Below are positions 33,114-44,027 of a stretch of DNA of 64,000 nt, piece after piece. Made by a program: the position numbers and the translations under genes. This stretch comes from Calendula officinalis (lineage: Eukaryota; Streptophyta; Magnoliopsida; Asterales; Asteraceae). Numbering within the stretch: the stretch's first letter is position 1; every line of letters starts with the position of its first letter. The DNA is taken from contig OY970825.1 of assembly GCA_963853835.1 (NCBI GenBank), positions 40,148,908 to 40,212,907 on the forward strand, in the 5' to 3' direction. The notes beneath the pieces were generated by a model. That model was not told where the DNA came from, did not search any database, and was given only the letters and a program-made list of their open reading frames with translations.

Positions 33114-35572
33114 CTTCTTTTCTTCTCTTACCAAGTCTGAGGACAAATTTGGTTCTGGGTATGAGTTATTTTAATTTCCACTTTTAACTATTTACTATCT
33201 TATAAGACGTTGTTCTTAGATGATTCGTTTAAAGCTTTTATCTTACGATTATATAAGTCTGTTTTTATGAAATACAAGCCTATTACCTGATTTATCAGCC
33301 ATATCTTCGTATCTCATTAAATTCGGATATAAGATATTCTATCAGCTAAAATAAATAAATAAATAAATAAAAAACTTCAGACACATCTTCAAGGCTCAGG
33401 GATTCGGATAGTCAAATGATTACAGATAGTCAAATCATGTGCACGACTATCTGACGGTAATGACCATCTGATGAAGAATCGGTTGCTAGACTTCAACAGA
33501 TAATCATTAGGTGGAGCAATCTCATTGGACATATCTTCATAACTGACACTGAAGTACCATTGGACACCTCAAGTACCATTGGACACGTCTGTATCACTGA
33601 CATTTAATGTGACTGCACGATGTCATTTCCTGCCACACTACCATGCCATTTGATTGACTTCTTTCATCATTCCTAAACTACCGACAAATAACTTCTCATC
33701 TCCACCACACGATCAATCTTAACGGTTCAAATTCTAACCATTCATCAAAACCGTCTCCCACAATCTTCCCCAAATTACTCTATACTTCAACATTTCATCA
33801 ATTTTCACTAACACTTTTCTATCTCAAAATCCAAAACCCTCCCGTCCTCTTTAACAAAATCTCTCTGTACTAAAATGGCGAACTCAAAAAGAACTTATCT
33901 CAGGGTCTCCCTCCCAGCATCCATTCGTCCGTCTCCAAATGTCTCTTACCCGTATAGCAACATATATTATACGAAGAACAACTCAAGAAGCTTCATCAAT
34001 TATCGTCTCAGAAATTTGAGACCGGAGTTTAAGGAACTGTTAAAATTCTTCGACCAACACCCAATCAGAGACACTTTAAACTTTGATATTCCCTTATCAA
34101 AACCTATGCTGCTCGAGTTCTGGTATACTTGCACCACTTCCAAAGAATCCGGAGAAGATGTTATAACCGGAACAATATTGCAAGGTAAACACACCGTCTC
34201 TTTCAACCTTACTACATTCAGGGAAGCTGTTAAACTCGATTATGTGAGACCCCCACAAGTTCATGAACCAACCCCGTCATTAGAAGAGGCAAAATCAGTT
34301 GTCCTGCCATACATTCAATATCAGGGAGACCACTCCAGAGGCATATCAAGGACGAATATGGGTTCGTTATGGTTAGCATTCTTTATGACCATCTGTCAAT
34401 GCCTGTCTTGTAAGACATGAGGGTTTGATTCTGTATCCGGTCACGAAATGATCATAGGAGCTGCCCTGTTTTCTGATGTTAGGGCTGATTTTGGGTCACT
34501 TATTTTTGAACAATTAGTAAAGAAGGTTGTTGCTAAAAGAAAAGATAAGTTGATTCCTTTTCCTCGATTCATTTGTATGATCTTTCTTCACTCTCTGGGG
34601 AACATGTGTTTTATGATAATGTTGGCTCCTCATTCAAAGCTGGTATGGTGGGTAGCTCAAACTTCACAGGTCAAGAAGAGAAATTTGCTCCTGAACTTCC
34701 TGAAGGAATGCTGAAATTTACTCAATTTGCACAATATGCCTCATCTCAAGAGGATGATGTTGAGTCTCATGATGATGACAACCAATCCTATTCTGATCAT
34801 TCACCACCACCACCACCTTCAAATCCATCAAACCAATCCCGCTGGTACAGAACCAGGAGCTCCAATCCTAGGGTTGTGCCCAATCCAACTCCAACTGAGA
34901 TAAGGGAAATTTCATCTTCCCCTTCACCGGTCCCTCTGAGAACACAAAATGTTGATGTGGACCATTCTCCGGTCCATCCGGAATCCAGGTTAGATGCTGA
35001 ACTTGATGATGTTAACAAACTCATTGATCAATATGTACAAGTAGAAAATGCTGATGTAAATCAATCGGTGGAGCGCACGAGTGTCCCCACTCAAACGAAT
35101 CTTGGTGCTGAACCTGAACAGGAGTACACGCTACCAGTCAATTGGACTAATAACTCCGATGAAGAACCCGCCCCCACAACCGAGCAAGTCCCACCTCCCT
35201 GGAGAGCTGTCACACCAGAGGGTCCGATGGACCGGGGTGTGCCAGCTGCGAGAAATATCCCTGGCCTGATGGAAAATTTCAACGAAACATTCATACAACT
35301 TGCTCTAATTAGAAGTTTTTGTGGGGTTATAAATACCAACATTAGGAACATCTCCAATCACCAGACTATGTCAGACAACATCCACGATTTCCTGGCCAAC
35401 AATCAGGAAAATCTCCAAAGAAACGCGAATGCACAAAACGGGAAGATTGATAATCTTATCTCTGCAGTTCAAAATCTCACGTCTAGTAACGCTGATCTGA
35501 AATCTAAGTTTAATCATCTCGAAAGATCCATTGGTGAAAGGATTGATAATCTGTTATCTCGCATCTCCAAAC
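33114..35572 (+). mobile_element. Internal fragment of a SIRE-like copia element (3' ORF region)
   Basis: No LTRs. The coding part is similar to 54455-57964 in the large copia element. It is bounded on the left by a broken LTR and on the right by P450 exon 2, so it arrived or survived through rearrangement. About 0.75 kb of non-coding DNA (33114-33874) precedes the reading frame. Confidence 0.7.
33875..34714 (+). pseudogene. Retroelement-associated 3' ORF protein, N-terminal part, broken
   Basis: The ATG at 33875 opens a frame with RPEFKELLKFFDQHPIRDTL, LLEFWYTCTTS, VITGTILQGKHTVSFNL and SLWLAFFMTICQCL. It stops at TGA 34418-34420, then stays open in the same frame to 34714 (IGAALFSDVRADFG, LIPFPRFICMIF). 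A frameshift near 34580-34610 moves the rest into another frame. The protein at 54455-57969 has the same blocks (LLVEFWYSC, DIISGTILGGERTISF). The function is not established. In SIRE-type elements an extra ORF at this place is often called env-like; I use that only as a positional label. Confidence 0.65.
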
Positions 35573-36114
35573 AAGTGATGTCCAAATTGGAAGAAGAGTT
35601 AAGGAAAGAAATAAAATCGGATCAAATCACCATCTCTCAAGTATCTAAATTTACTTATCCACAAGCTTGCATCAAAGAAACATTTAGATTACATCCACCG
35701 GTGCCTCTTCTACTTCCTTATAAGGCGGCTGAGACTTGTGAGGTTATGAATTACACCATTTCTAAAAATACCAAAATTTCTGTCAATCTTTGGGCTATGG
35801 GACGAGATCCTAAAATCTGGGACGAGCCATTATCATTCAATCCAGAAAGATTTATTGACTCAAAAATTGATTTTAAAGGCCAAGACTTTGAATTGTTACC
35901 ATTCGTATCTGCGAGAAGAATATGTCCAGGTTTACCATCGGGCATCAAGAGTGTTGAATTTATATTAGCGTCTTTGATTCATGAATTTGATTGGAGTCTT
36001 CCGAATGGTGATGATCCAACAAAGCTTGACATGAACGAAAAATTCGGGATTGCTATGAAAAGAGAAAATCCTTTAAAGCTGATCTTCAAAGACAAGCAGT
36101 ATCAAGATGCTTGA
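34573..36114 (+). pseudogene. In-frame fusion of retroelement ORF and P450 exon 2
   Basis: One open frame of 513 codons. The first two thirds are the C-terminal part of the retroelement ORF (GMVGSSNFTGQ, a proline/serine-rich stretch, and a coiled-coil-like region NLISAVQNLTSSNADLKSKF). From codon 35576 on it is P450 exon 2. The frame opens at TTG with no early ATG, so a start is not evident. Gene finders may call this a single protein. It probably results from a chance junction in a short shared sequence (AAGTGATGTCC). Confidence 0.75.
35573..36114 (+). pseudogene. Cytochrome P450 fragment (copy D), exon 2 only
   Basis: It covers the C-terminal 180 or so residues of the P450, starting inside exon 2. 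Exon 1, the I-helix and the intron are gone. KETFR and NPERF are present, but the haem loop reads FVSARRICPG instead of FGSGRRICPG, losing two glycines. The cysteine remains. Its 3' flank matches the flanks of copies B and C. It sides with copy C (ISKNTK, NPERF) against A and B (IPKNTK, PGRF). Confidence 0.88.
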
Positions 36115-36224
36115 TTGAATTAGAATATCGATCTTATCCAATTTTGTATGTCAAAGTTAGTCAACAATTTAATGTTTCATTTATATTTATTTTTTGATGT
36201 ATCATATATTCTTGAAATTAAATA

Positions 36225-39200
36225 AACAAACGGGTGCTTCATATATATGTTTCTTTTAATATATGGCTTATGGTGTATGTGATAGATCTATGTTAATCTA
36301 AGAAGACACATTTTTTTTTCTTCTAAAACAATGGTTAAGTTAGTTGAAACATCAGAAAGAAAATTTAATGACCCTCATACATGGTGATAGCTAGGGCACA
36401 AGAATATGTTTCTTCACCAATAATTCTCTCATTCATTAGAATCTATCATGTAGCTAGCTAGTGTGTTGACCTTTTTCTTCTATAATAACTTACCATTTAT
36501 AAAGATACGTCTGGATATTAGCTTGACTAAGACCACTCCAACATTGACTGAAATTGACACTTTAGTTTTTTCCAAATTAGCGTCACGTCAGCAGATACAT
36601 CAACTGACACTAAACTGATATACTATTCCAACAACACCCCTTGTCTTCACTTTTTTGGACCCCACCATCTATTTTACTATATTTTAATTAAAATAATACT
36701 ATAATTAGAAAACATTACAATAATTTAATAACATTACAATAATTTAAAAAATACAATAATTAACGTTGACGGAAATTTGGCGGGAGTTGCGAAATGTGGT
36801 CCAATAGTGCATTGCGAAGTTTATCATGCATCTCTCAATCCCGTAATTCTTTGTCCATTCGAGTGTGCGTTGCAACTCCCTCATTCCACGAGCGTTGTGT
36901 CATGCTTTCCGGATTATCCATATAGGGCTCCTCAAGTGGAGACATATTGTGCCTTTGGTTACCTCGTGTGTATTGTCCTTTCCATGCCATCGGGAAATTC
37001 CTCCAAGGACGGTGCATACAATCGAAGTTGCCGAGCATACCAGGAACAACATGTACTTCGGCATGACGTTAATGTAATTGTTTCACATCATGCACCGTGG
37101 GTTTTCTTTATGTACTCGGCCGAAAATAGATGAAATACACATTTGATAAAATTATCCAAACAACCATTTGTCGTTTGTTGTTCCATGTGTAAATATTCAT
37201 TAAACACATCGGCGGCACAACCATACGCCAATTGTCGTACGACAAAGGTACATTTTTGAAGAATATTAAAACCCGATTTTCCGGTAGCGTCGTTATGTCG
37301 CCTAAAATACATAAAATATTATGGTAAAGGATTTTGAGAGTAATACATCATACCATCACATATACGGAGGAACAACGATCGCATCATACAATAATGTCGC
37401 CTAAAATAATCCGGCGGAAACCTTGGATTTTTGGAGAAGTAGTCTTTAGACAAACGTTCGCCGACAACTTCTCGATTTAGAGATATGTACCTTCTCGGAG
37501 CTATCTGTATCGGGGCGACATCATCCAAATCATCATCTGTATCCGAGTCAACATCATCCAAATCATCATCTGTATCGGAGTCAACATCATTCACAATGAC
37601 GACCATTTCCTCAGCGTTAAAACACTTGGTTAGTGAAACAATATCTTCCAAATCGGAATCTTAATCACCATTCTCAGACGTTTGATAAGTGTTATAGGGT
37701 GGAAGAAGAGAGAATTTTTGTTGTAAAAATATAGTGTTTATGTTGGGTATATACAGAAGATAAAGGATTTAAAAAATATTAAAAAAAAAGGTCATATTAC
37801 CGTTTTAATTTGATTTTCATTTTAAAAAAAACTTTAATTGGCAGCCCCACCTACTCGCTCCTCCGATATCTTCCCCAATCTATTTCTAAAACCGAATTCC
37901 AGCAATCGACGAGCCGTGCCAACGGTTGGGAGCCGTCGTGCCAGCCGCCGGACCGTCGGCACCGATCTAACGAGTTAATTAGTGTTCAAGTCGAGTCGAA
38001 TACTTGAACTCTTGAAACAAATATCCGGAAAAGAAAAGATTTTGCTACTTAACAACAGAATTCAAATGAGATCGAACGTGATGAAAATTCAAAAACAATT
38101 CCACAGCGTATATAATGTATTACCCATAGTAACACCTCGTTGAGATATTATTCATTAGGAAAGTGAACAGAGCATAGTTTTGTATATAATTTGTCATATA
38201 TATAATTTGAGGAGTAAATGATACAAAAAGCTCTCTTATCCTATTGGTAAAGAGTGGAAGTTGGCATGCATGAGGTTTATAGTTCGAAATTTGCTTTTGT
38301 CAGTTTAACTTCAATATATTTTCCTCAACATGTATGGCTTGAATGTATATATACTTTATATAATTTCAAAAATGTATTTTACGAAATACATATGTAACAT
38401 ACCGAAACCCGGCGTAGTAGTTTTGACCTTAAGGTGTTATTAAATGACTATTTGATTAATTGCTTAATAAATTGTTAAGTCATTTTTCCTGTTGTGATAA
38501 ACTTAATCAAGTGGTTAAAATATCTAAATTCTGAAATGTTTAAGTAGCTAAATGATTTTTATATTTGTGGCTTTGCTTTTGATTTACTATTCCAAAAATA
38601 TCTTCTTGGTTTAAATCGGAGTCCGTTTGCTATTTTAAATAAATTAACTGTCAACCGGACTTTTCGTAAAACACTGTTAAAAACCTGAAGTAAAATACAA
38701 CCCCCCCCCCCGGTGGTTTCGTCATTATGCGGCGGGAGGGGGGGCACCCTCTTTTCCCTCGCCTCTTCTCTTTTGGCTCATTACCATTTCCATCACCATA
38801 TTGAAATCACCATCAAAATCTTTTTTCTAAAAACTCTCATCTTCTTCCTTTTGTTCTTTAGCCTCCAAGGAGGATTATTAGCTTGTTCCTTGCTCAATCA
38901 TAATTCTAAACTCGTTTTTGAGTAGGCCTTGATGTAAGCTTCAACCTACATGTGTTTGTTTTTAATTTCATGCAAGTTGATAAATAAGGGTTTAAGACAT
39001 GTGTAGATATTCTTGTTGAATCTTGTTGTAGAGATGATATTTTGTGTTCATACAAGCTTTTACATGTAATGTGTGGTTATTTGGTGGAAGAAACCTTGGT
39101 TTGGTGAAAATCACCTCCAACCTCCGTTAATGGTGGTTTGGAGAAGATGAGTTTTACCAAACCTTGGATTTCTTGACGTTTTGATGTTTGTTGTTGTTTA

Positions 39201-39256
39201 ATATGTTAAGTTAACATGTTTAGTAAGTTATTTATGCTAGTTAACAAGTATTGGTG
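36225..39256. repeat. Segmental duplicate, copy 2 (P450 3' flank)
   Basis: Same order as 29267-33113 but lacks the Helitron-like insertion, and carries the full solo LTR at its right end. About 0.5 kb before the transposase remnant and 0.7 kb after it hold no gene. Confidence 0.9.
36763..37680 (-). pseudogene. PIF/Harbinger transposase, internally deleted (second copy)
   Basis: Same pieces as 29821-30690: LAYGCAADVFNEYLHMEQQ, GMLGNFDCMHRPWRNFPMAWKGQ, then a jump to WNEGVATHTRMDKEL. An in-frame tandem duplication doubles the acidic DVDSDTDDDLDD segment (37505-37600). Stops and shifts are present. The catalytic middle is missing as in the first copy. Confidence 0.8.
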
Positions 39257-40476
39257 GTTTTTGTGAAATATGAACTAACTAGTTTTTGGATGTTTGGTTC
39301 AAAATGGATGAACTAGTGATTTTTGGGTTAAATACTTGGTTTATGGAAGTTATGAACTTGTTGAATTGATTAACTACTTATGACTTGCTGGATGTGGTGA
39401 TTTGGTGGAAGTTAGTGGAGTTTTAATAATGTTATAACTATATTCGGTTTTGACCCGTTTGGGCAATTTTGAGGTAAATTGACTTAGTAGCTTGAATTGT
39501 GTAAGTATAAGTGATTTTGATATGTTTATGTGTTAGTGTTAGTATTGATAACACTAGATGGAAAGTTGGTGGTTATCATTGTTGATATTAGTTATTATTG
39601 ATAATACCGATTACTAACTCGGTGTTCTTTGGTGTACAAGAACCGGGATCGAGACGTATAAACATTAGACCTCTGAGTTCGACAAGTTGGAAGTAAAGGT
39701 GAGTGGATTTAACCTTCAACTTGTGTTGTGGTTTCAATTTGGTTGTAGTTGCATACTTGTGGGAAAATGCACGATTTTTTGGCTGTCAGGCAATCTTCAC
39801 GAACGCGAAGATGGGCCTCGCGACGCGAACAACAAACAGAAGGTCATCTTCGCGAATGCGAGGATGGCCTGGGTCGATTTTTTGGCGCGAATTTTTATAT
39901 CATGCATATGTGGTTTATATAATTAATTGTGGTATGATAATTATATGATATTGTGCACAAATTGAGGGAGAAGTCAGTAATGGTGGCTATAGGCTGAGCA
40001 TCTTTTATCATGGGCTTAGTGGTAAACGGAGCTTGACCTCATTTGTTGTTCTCAAGGGGGTTTACCGTGTCGTGGGATATCGGGCCATCGGTTATCATGG
40101 TTAGGGCCAACATGGTTTTAGGTTCGGCAGAATTACCGGTCTTCTCATAGAATGGTGATGTGGTTTTATAATTGTGGAAATGTTATTACTTGCGGATTGT
40201 ACTTAGAAGAATTTGTAGATTATATTAATTTACTTAACTTTGTGCTAATCCCTCTCTCGTTGACTATTTTCAGGTTGGTCGGTGCTTTGGATGGGATGAT
40301 TGACCAAACTCGGTATTTAAAAATGTGTTTTGTAAATTGAGTCATGCCGCTTTTAACATCGTATTAACTATGTTTTATTTTGGGACTATTATCGGACGTT
40401 AATTATAACTTAAACCTAACTACTATTGAACCGCCGCACTTGTCTTAAAATGGTTTCTCAATTTTGCATTGTTACA
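38393..40476 (+). mobile_element. Solo LTR, 2.1 kb
   Basis: TGTAACATACCG...TTGCATTGTTACA with an exact 5-bp target duplication ACATA (38388-38392, 40477-40481). A C run (38701-38712) and a GGTGG-rich stretch lie inside. The ends resemble gypsy LTRs. The same insertion is found truncated at 32255 and decayed at 11607. Confidence 0.92.
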
Positions 40477-42312
40477 ACATATTTACTTTTCCATGCGTAA
40501 AAAGTGGTTAATGAATCCAAGGGGCTGATTTTTATTTGTTGATTTACATGTACTTTAAGTCAAAGAAAATTTTGTAACCATTGTCCTAAGGGAATTATTT
40601 ATCATTTTCTTTATATTATTTATATTATTGATCACTACCCATCACCACCATCGATAGTCACCACCACCATCCACCACAAGCACCCGCCACCATCACCCGC
40701 CACCACAATTACTACTGCCTCCATCCACCATCACTACGTACCACCATCACTAGTTCACTACTGCCGCCACTCATCACTAGGCACCACCACCACTATTACC
40801 CTCACCATCACTATTATTATCACCATTACAAAATATAGTTATCGGGCACGCGTAACTGCATTATGCGGTTACCTTGCTATGATATGAAATTCATTCTAGT
40901 TAAAATTAATTGCTAATGCAACGTATGATACATGGGCGGAACCAATATATGTCCCGCAGTGGCACGTGATATTACTCAAATTTTTTTCCACAGGGTAAAT
41001 GTTTTTAGATTTTGATTGGTATTACGGTGCAATGCTTTTACCGAATTAAAAACCTATCAATAGCTCAAATCAATCTTCAAAAAACTAAGTGTTAACCAAT
41101 AGTCCAAACTCAAAGCCCAAACAAAAATAAACCCAATAAAAAAAGAATTCAAAGTATATGTCTTGTAGTTTTTAAGCTTTAGGTCTATAAAATTAGTAAT
41201 TGTCTTGTAAATTTATGAATTAATAATTAGTTATTGTAGACATGGTGTTTATGTAACAATCATTTATGTAAAATTCATTTTTGTTTCGACGCACTGCATT
41301 TGGACGCCACTAGGGGCGTTGCTCCTAGAACCATGTAAGAGAGCACAACCCCCATTATTAGGGCCGGCCCAATTCGTGGGCTACATGAGCTTAGGCACAG
41401 TGCATCATAATTATAGGGGCATAAAAAAGCCCAGTTATGTCATATATATATGTAATTTTTATGGGCGAGATATTAGCCCAATACCAAATCTGTGAGTAAA
41501 GAGGGCGTATTGGAGAATACAACATCGCCTGGAGAATCGAAAATGCAATCGTCGCTAGCTTTAATTACTTATGCAAATCGGTTTTCATTTCTTCCAAGAT
41601 ATTGAAAGTTGAGATCTTCTACCTAATTTGTTCTTTACCAGCCTAAGCCTGTTTTAATTCTTTATATGGTAAATTGGATATGGTAAAATGAACGCAAAAT
41701 CAATATTAATGGGTACGGTAAAATTAAGAAAATAAAGGGAAGGTCTTAACAGAGATAAACGAACACAAAATCAAGTGTGTTTAATTCTTTATATAAAATT
41801 CCTCTTCTTATATTTTAACTAGTTCTAAGAGTGAAGGCATTTGATCTGCACATAAATATTTGGGCAACCATGAAGAACTGTGCCATTTCACGGGTATTAA
41901 TCTCTTGGCATTATTTACCTTACTATATGATCACATTTTTGTGTTTTATACTAGCCTAATTTCTATTAAATCACTGAATCACATTTTTGTGTTATATAGT
42001 GATCATGGTGGTCCATGTGTTGTTGGTAAGCTACTTCATAATAATTAGAGTAATTGCTTAAATTGTTACTGTGGTTTGGTTTGTATGAAGTATGAACACC
42101 TCATTAATGTAAGTTTTATATATTTATATTATATTGTGTTTTATTTGTCGTAAGTTTACAAGTGGAGGCAATTTTTCTCACTTCACCCAGTGTATCAAAA
42201 TTCATTGGACGGACCTTGCCCATTTCATCCGCCTTTTTTATTCCCGTAAATGTGCTACTGCTAATGGAATAATATATGTGGCATGTGAATAATATAAAAC
42301 TATGAGTAATGG
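40477..42312. other. Intergenic DNA between P450 D and C
   Basis: No gene. It contains a CCACCATCAC-rich trinucleotide stretch (40635-40840), the block paralogous to 10470-10750 (40650-40930), a GGGCCGGCCC-containing stretch at 41361 that resembles hAT transposon ends, and AT-rich unique DNA (41560-42120). The short frames at 41860 and 42116 lack support. Confidence 0.55.
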
Positions 42313-42712
42313 TATTTAGGTCTACCATTTAAACTTACTAATAGACCTACTCATTATATGAAGATACGTGTCAAAATCAAGGGATAATATTAGGCGAGAG
42401 AATTAGTGGAATACATATGTCAACCTATCAAGTAGGTAGGTCTATGAGTAGGTATAAATGGTAAGAATACATACGTACAACATTCAACGGTTGCCGAGAA
42501 ACGGACATATATTTGTGTGTGCACATTTTAATTCAACGGTTGCGGAGAAAATTGATCATTACGGTCTCTTAAAATTTATCAATCTTCATCCTCGAGAAAC
42601 ATAAACAAGAATACATTACGTAGTTTTGTTTTCTAAATAGTATTTCCTTGCACTTATTGTCACCAATAACCAAATTGGAACACAATCTGAAATTTAATTA
42701 CCATTGAGACAA
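40650..42712. repeat. Diverged block paralogous to the distal flank of P450 A
   Basis: Two collinear parts (40650-40930 and 42475-42712) match 10470-10750 and 10185-10410 in reverse. About 1.5 kb between them is absent from the A side. Confidence 0.72.
42313..42469. mobile_element. MITE, 157 bp
   Basis: Left end TATTTAGGTCTACCATTTAA and right end TATAAATGGTAAGAATA are imperfect inverted repeats, with a second inverted pair TAGACCTACTCA / TGAGTAGGT-type further in. No coding capacity. Target duplication not clear. Confidence 0.65.
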
Positions 42713-42751
42713 ACATGTTGTATTTACCCGGAATAGTTTTAATATGGGAGC

Positions 42752-42925
42752 TGATTCGTACAGAGCAATTTTTATTTATAGAGAGCAATTTCATATCAAA
42801 TGACAATTATATCCTTAGTGGGGTACGTGGGTGAAAGATTAAATTTGGTAAAAGGAAAGGAAGGACATAATTGTCATTTTAAATAAAATTGTCTTGTATG
42901 GATAAAAATTACTCTGTACAAATCA
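42752..42925. mobile_element. MITE, about 174 bp
   Basis: Inverted ends TGATTCGTACAGAGCAATTT and AAAAATTACTCTGTACAAATCA-type (about 40 bases, few mismatches). The interior is AT-rich and non-coding. Confidence 0.7.
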
Positions 42926-42942
42926 CTTTCCTTTCAATATAT

Positions 42943-43016
42943 GTTCGAGCTCGACTCGAGATCTAATTAGTATAGGCTCGAGCTCGATATAAACGAGCTC
43001 GAGCTCGAGTAACTCG
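42943..43016. repeat. GCTCGA/TCGAGC palindromic simple repeat
   Basis: Several overlapping CTCGAG and GAGCTC palindromes in 74 bases, next to the repeat element at 43046. Probably the end of a degenerate transposon. Confidence 0.5.
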
Positions 43017-43045
43017 TTAAAAGCTCGACTCGTTAATAACCCTAG

Positions 43046-44027
43046 TTCTAGGTAGTCCAAGATTTTGTAGAGTTAAGGGACAAATCCTAGTCATTTGATC
43101 AAAAAGGTGAAGATCAAATCCCTTAGCCACTGCCACCTCCGGCCACCGCCATCCGCCGACCGCCGCCATCCGCCGTTGTCCGCCGCCGGTGACCGGTGGC
43201 GGCCGGTGGTGGTGGTGGTCACTGATGGTGGTAGTGGGGCTGGTGGTGGTATTGATGTATTGAAACACATGTGATTCATTAAAAACTGGAGTTTCAAAAT
43301 ACAGACAAGCATATTACTTCGAATCACATGTGTTTCAAGTCACGAAACACATGTGATTCACTAAAAACATGAGTTTCTGAAAACAGGGGAGCATACGAAG
43401 TACGAATCACATGTGTATCAAAAGGTGAAACACATGTGATTCACTAAAAACAGGGGTTCCAAAGTACAGACGAACAAATTACTTCGAATCACATGTGTTT
43501 CAAGTCACGAAACACATGTGATTCACTACAAAAAGGAGTTTCTAAAAACATAGTAGCATACGAACTACGAATCACATGTGTTTCAAACACATGAGATTCA
43601 CTAAAAACTAGGGTTCCAATATACAAACGAGTATATTATTTCGAATCACATGTGTTTCAAGTCACGAAACACATGTGATTTACTAAAAACACGAGTTTCT
43701 AAAAACAAGGAAGCATACGAACTAAGAATCACATGTGTTTCAAACACATGTGATTCACTAAAAACAGGGGTTCCAAAATACAGACGAGCATATTATTTCG
43801 AATCACGTGTGTTTCAAGTAACAGCCACCGACCACCGTCGGCCGCCGCCGACCACCGCCGATCGTCGTTGTCCACCGTCGCCGGTGGTGGTGTATTGATG
43901 TATTGAATCACATGTGTTGGTAGTGGTGGTGGTGGTTTGAATGTTGATCTTGACCTTTGACTTTTTCTTGATCCAAGGGCCAATAATTGTCCCTTAAGAC
44001 TTGATAAAATTATTGGACTACCTAGAA
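43046..44027. mobile_element. Repeat element with inverted ends enclosing a tandem palindrome array
   Basis: Left end TTCTAGGTAGTCC and right end GGACTACCTAGAA are perfect inverses, and the next 60 bases on each side also pair imperfectly (TTAAGGGACAA / TTGTCCCTTAA, TTTGATCAAAAAGGT and its partner). Inside each end is a CCACCGCC/GGTGGTGG-rich block, and between them the CACATGTG array. No protein. Copy B has only the right third (23098-23407). No clean target duplication. Confidence 0.65.
43266..43811. repeat. Tandem array of CACATGTG palindromes, unit about 75-83 bp
   Basis: Exact CACATGTG occurs at 43266, 43325, 43348, 43408, 43431, 43490, 43513, 43573, 43647, 43670, 43730 and 43745. Variant forms lie at 43588 (CACATGAG) and 43804 (CACGTGTG). 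Spacings alternate about 59-60 and 23 (or 15), so each unit holds two facing copies of GAAACACATGTGATTCA. One more exact site lies at 43909. CACATG is a bHLH (E-box) core; whether it acts here is unknown. Confidence 0.9.

Noticed and set aside
43017..43327. Histidine/proline-rich frames near the palindrome array
   Set aside because: They translate CCACCG and GGTGGT repeats; overlapping frames are equally open, so no coding signal.
43266..43811. CRISPR-like array (regular short repeats with spacers)
   Set aside because: The spacers repeat as well, spacing alternates, the repeats are palindromes inside a transposon-like element, and the genome is a plant.
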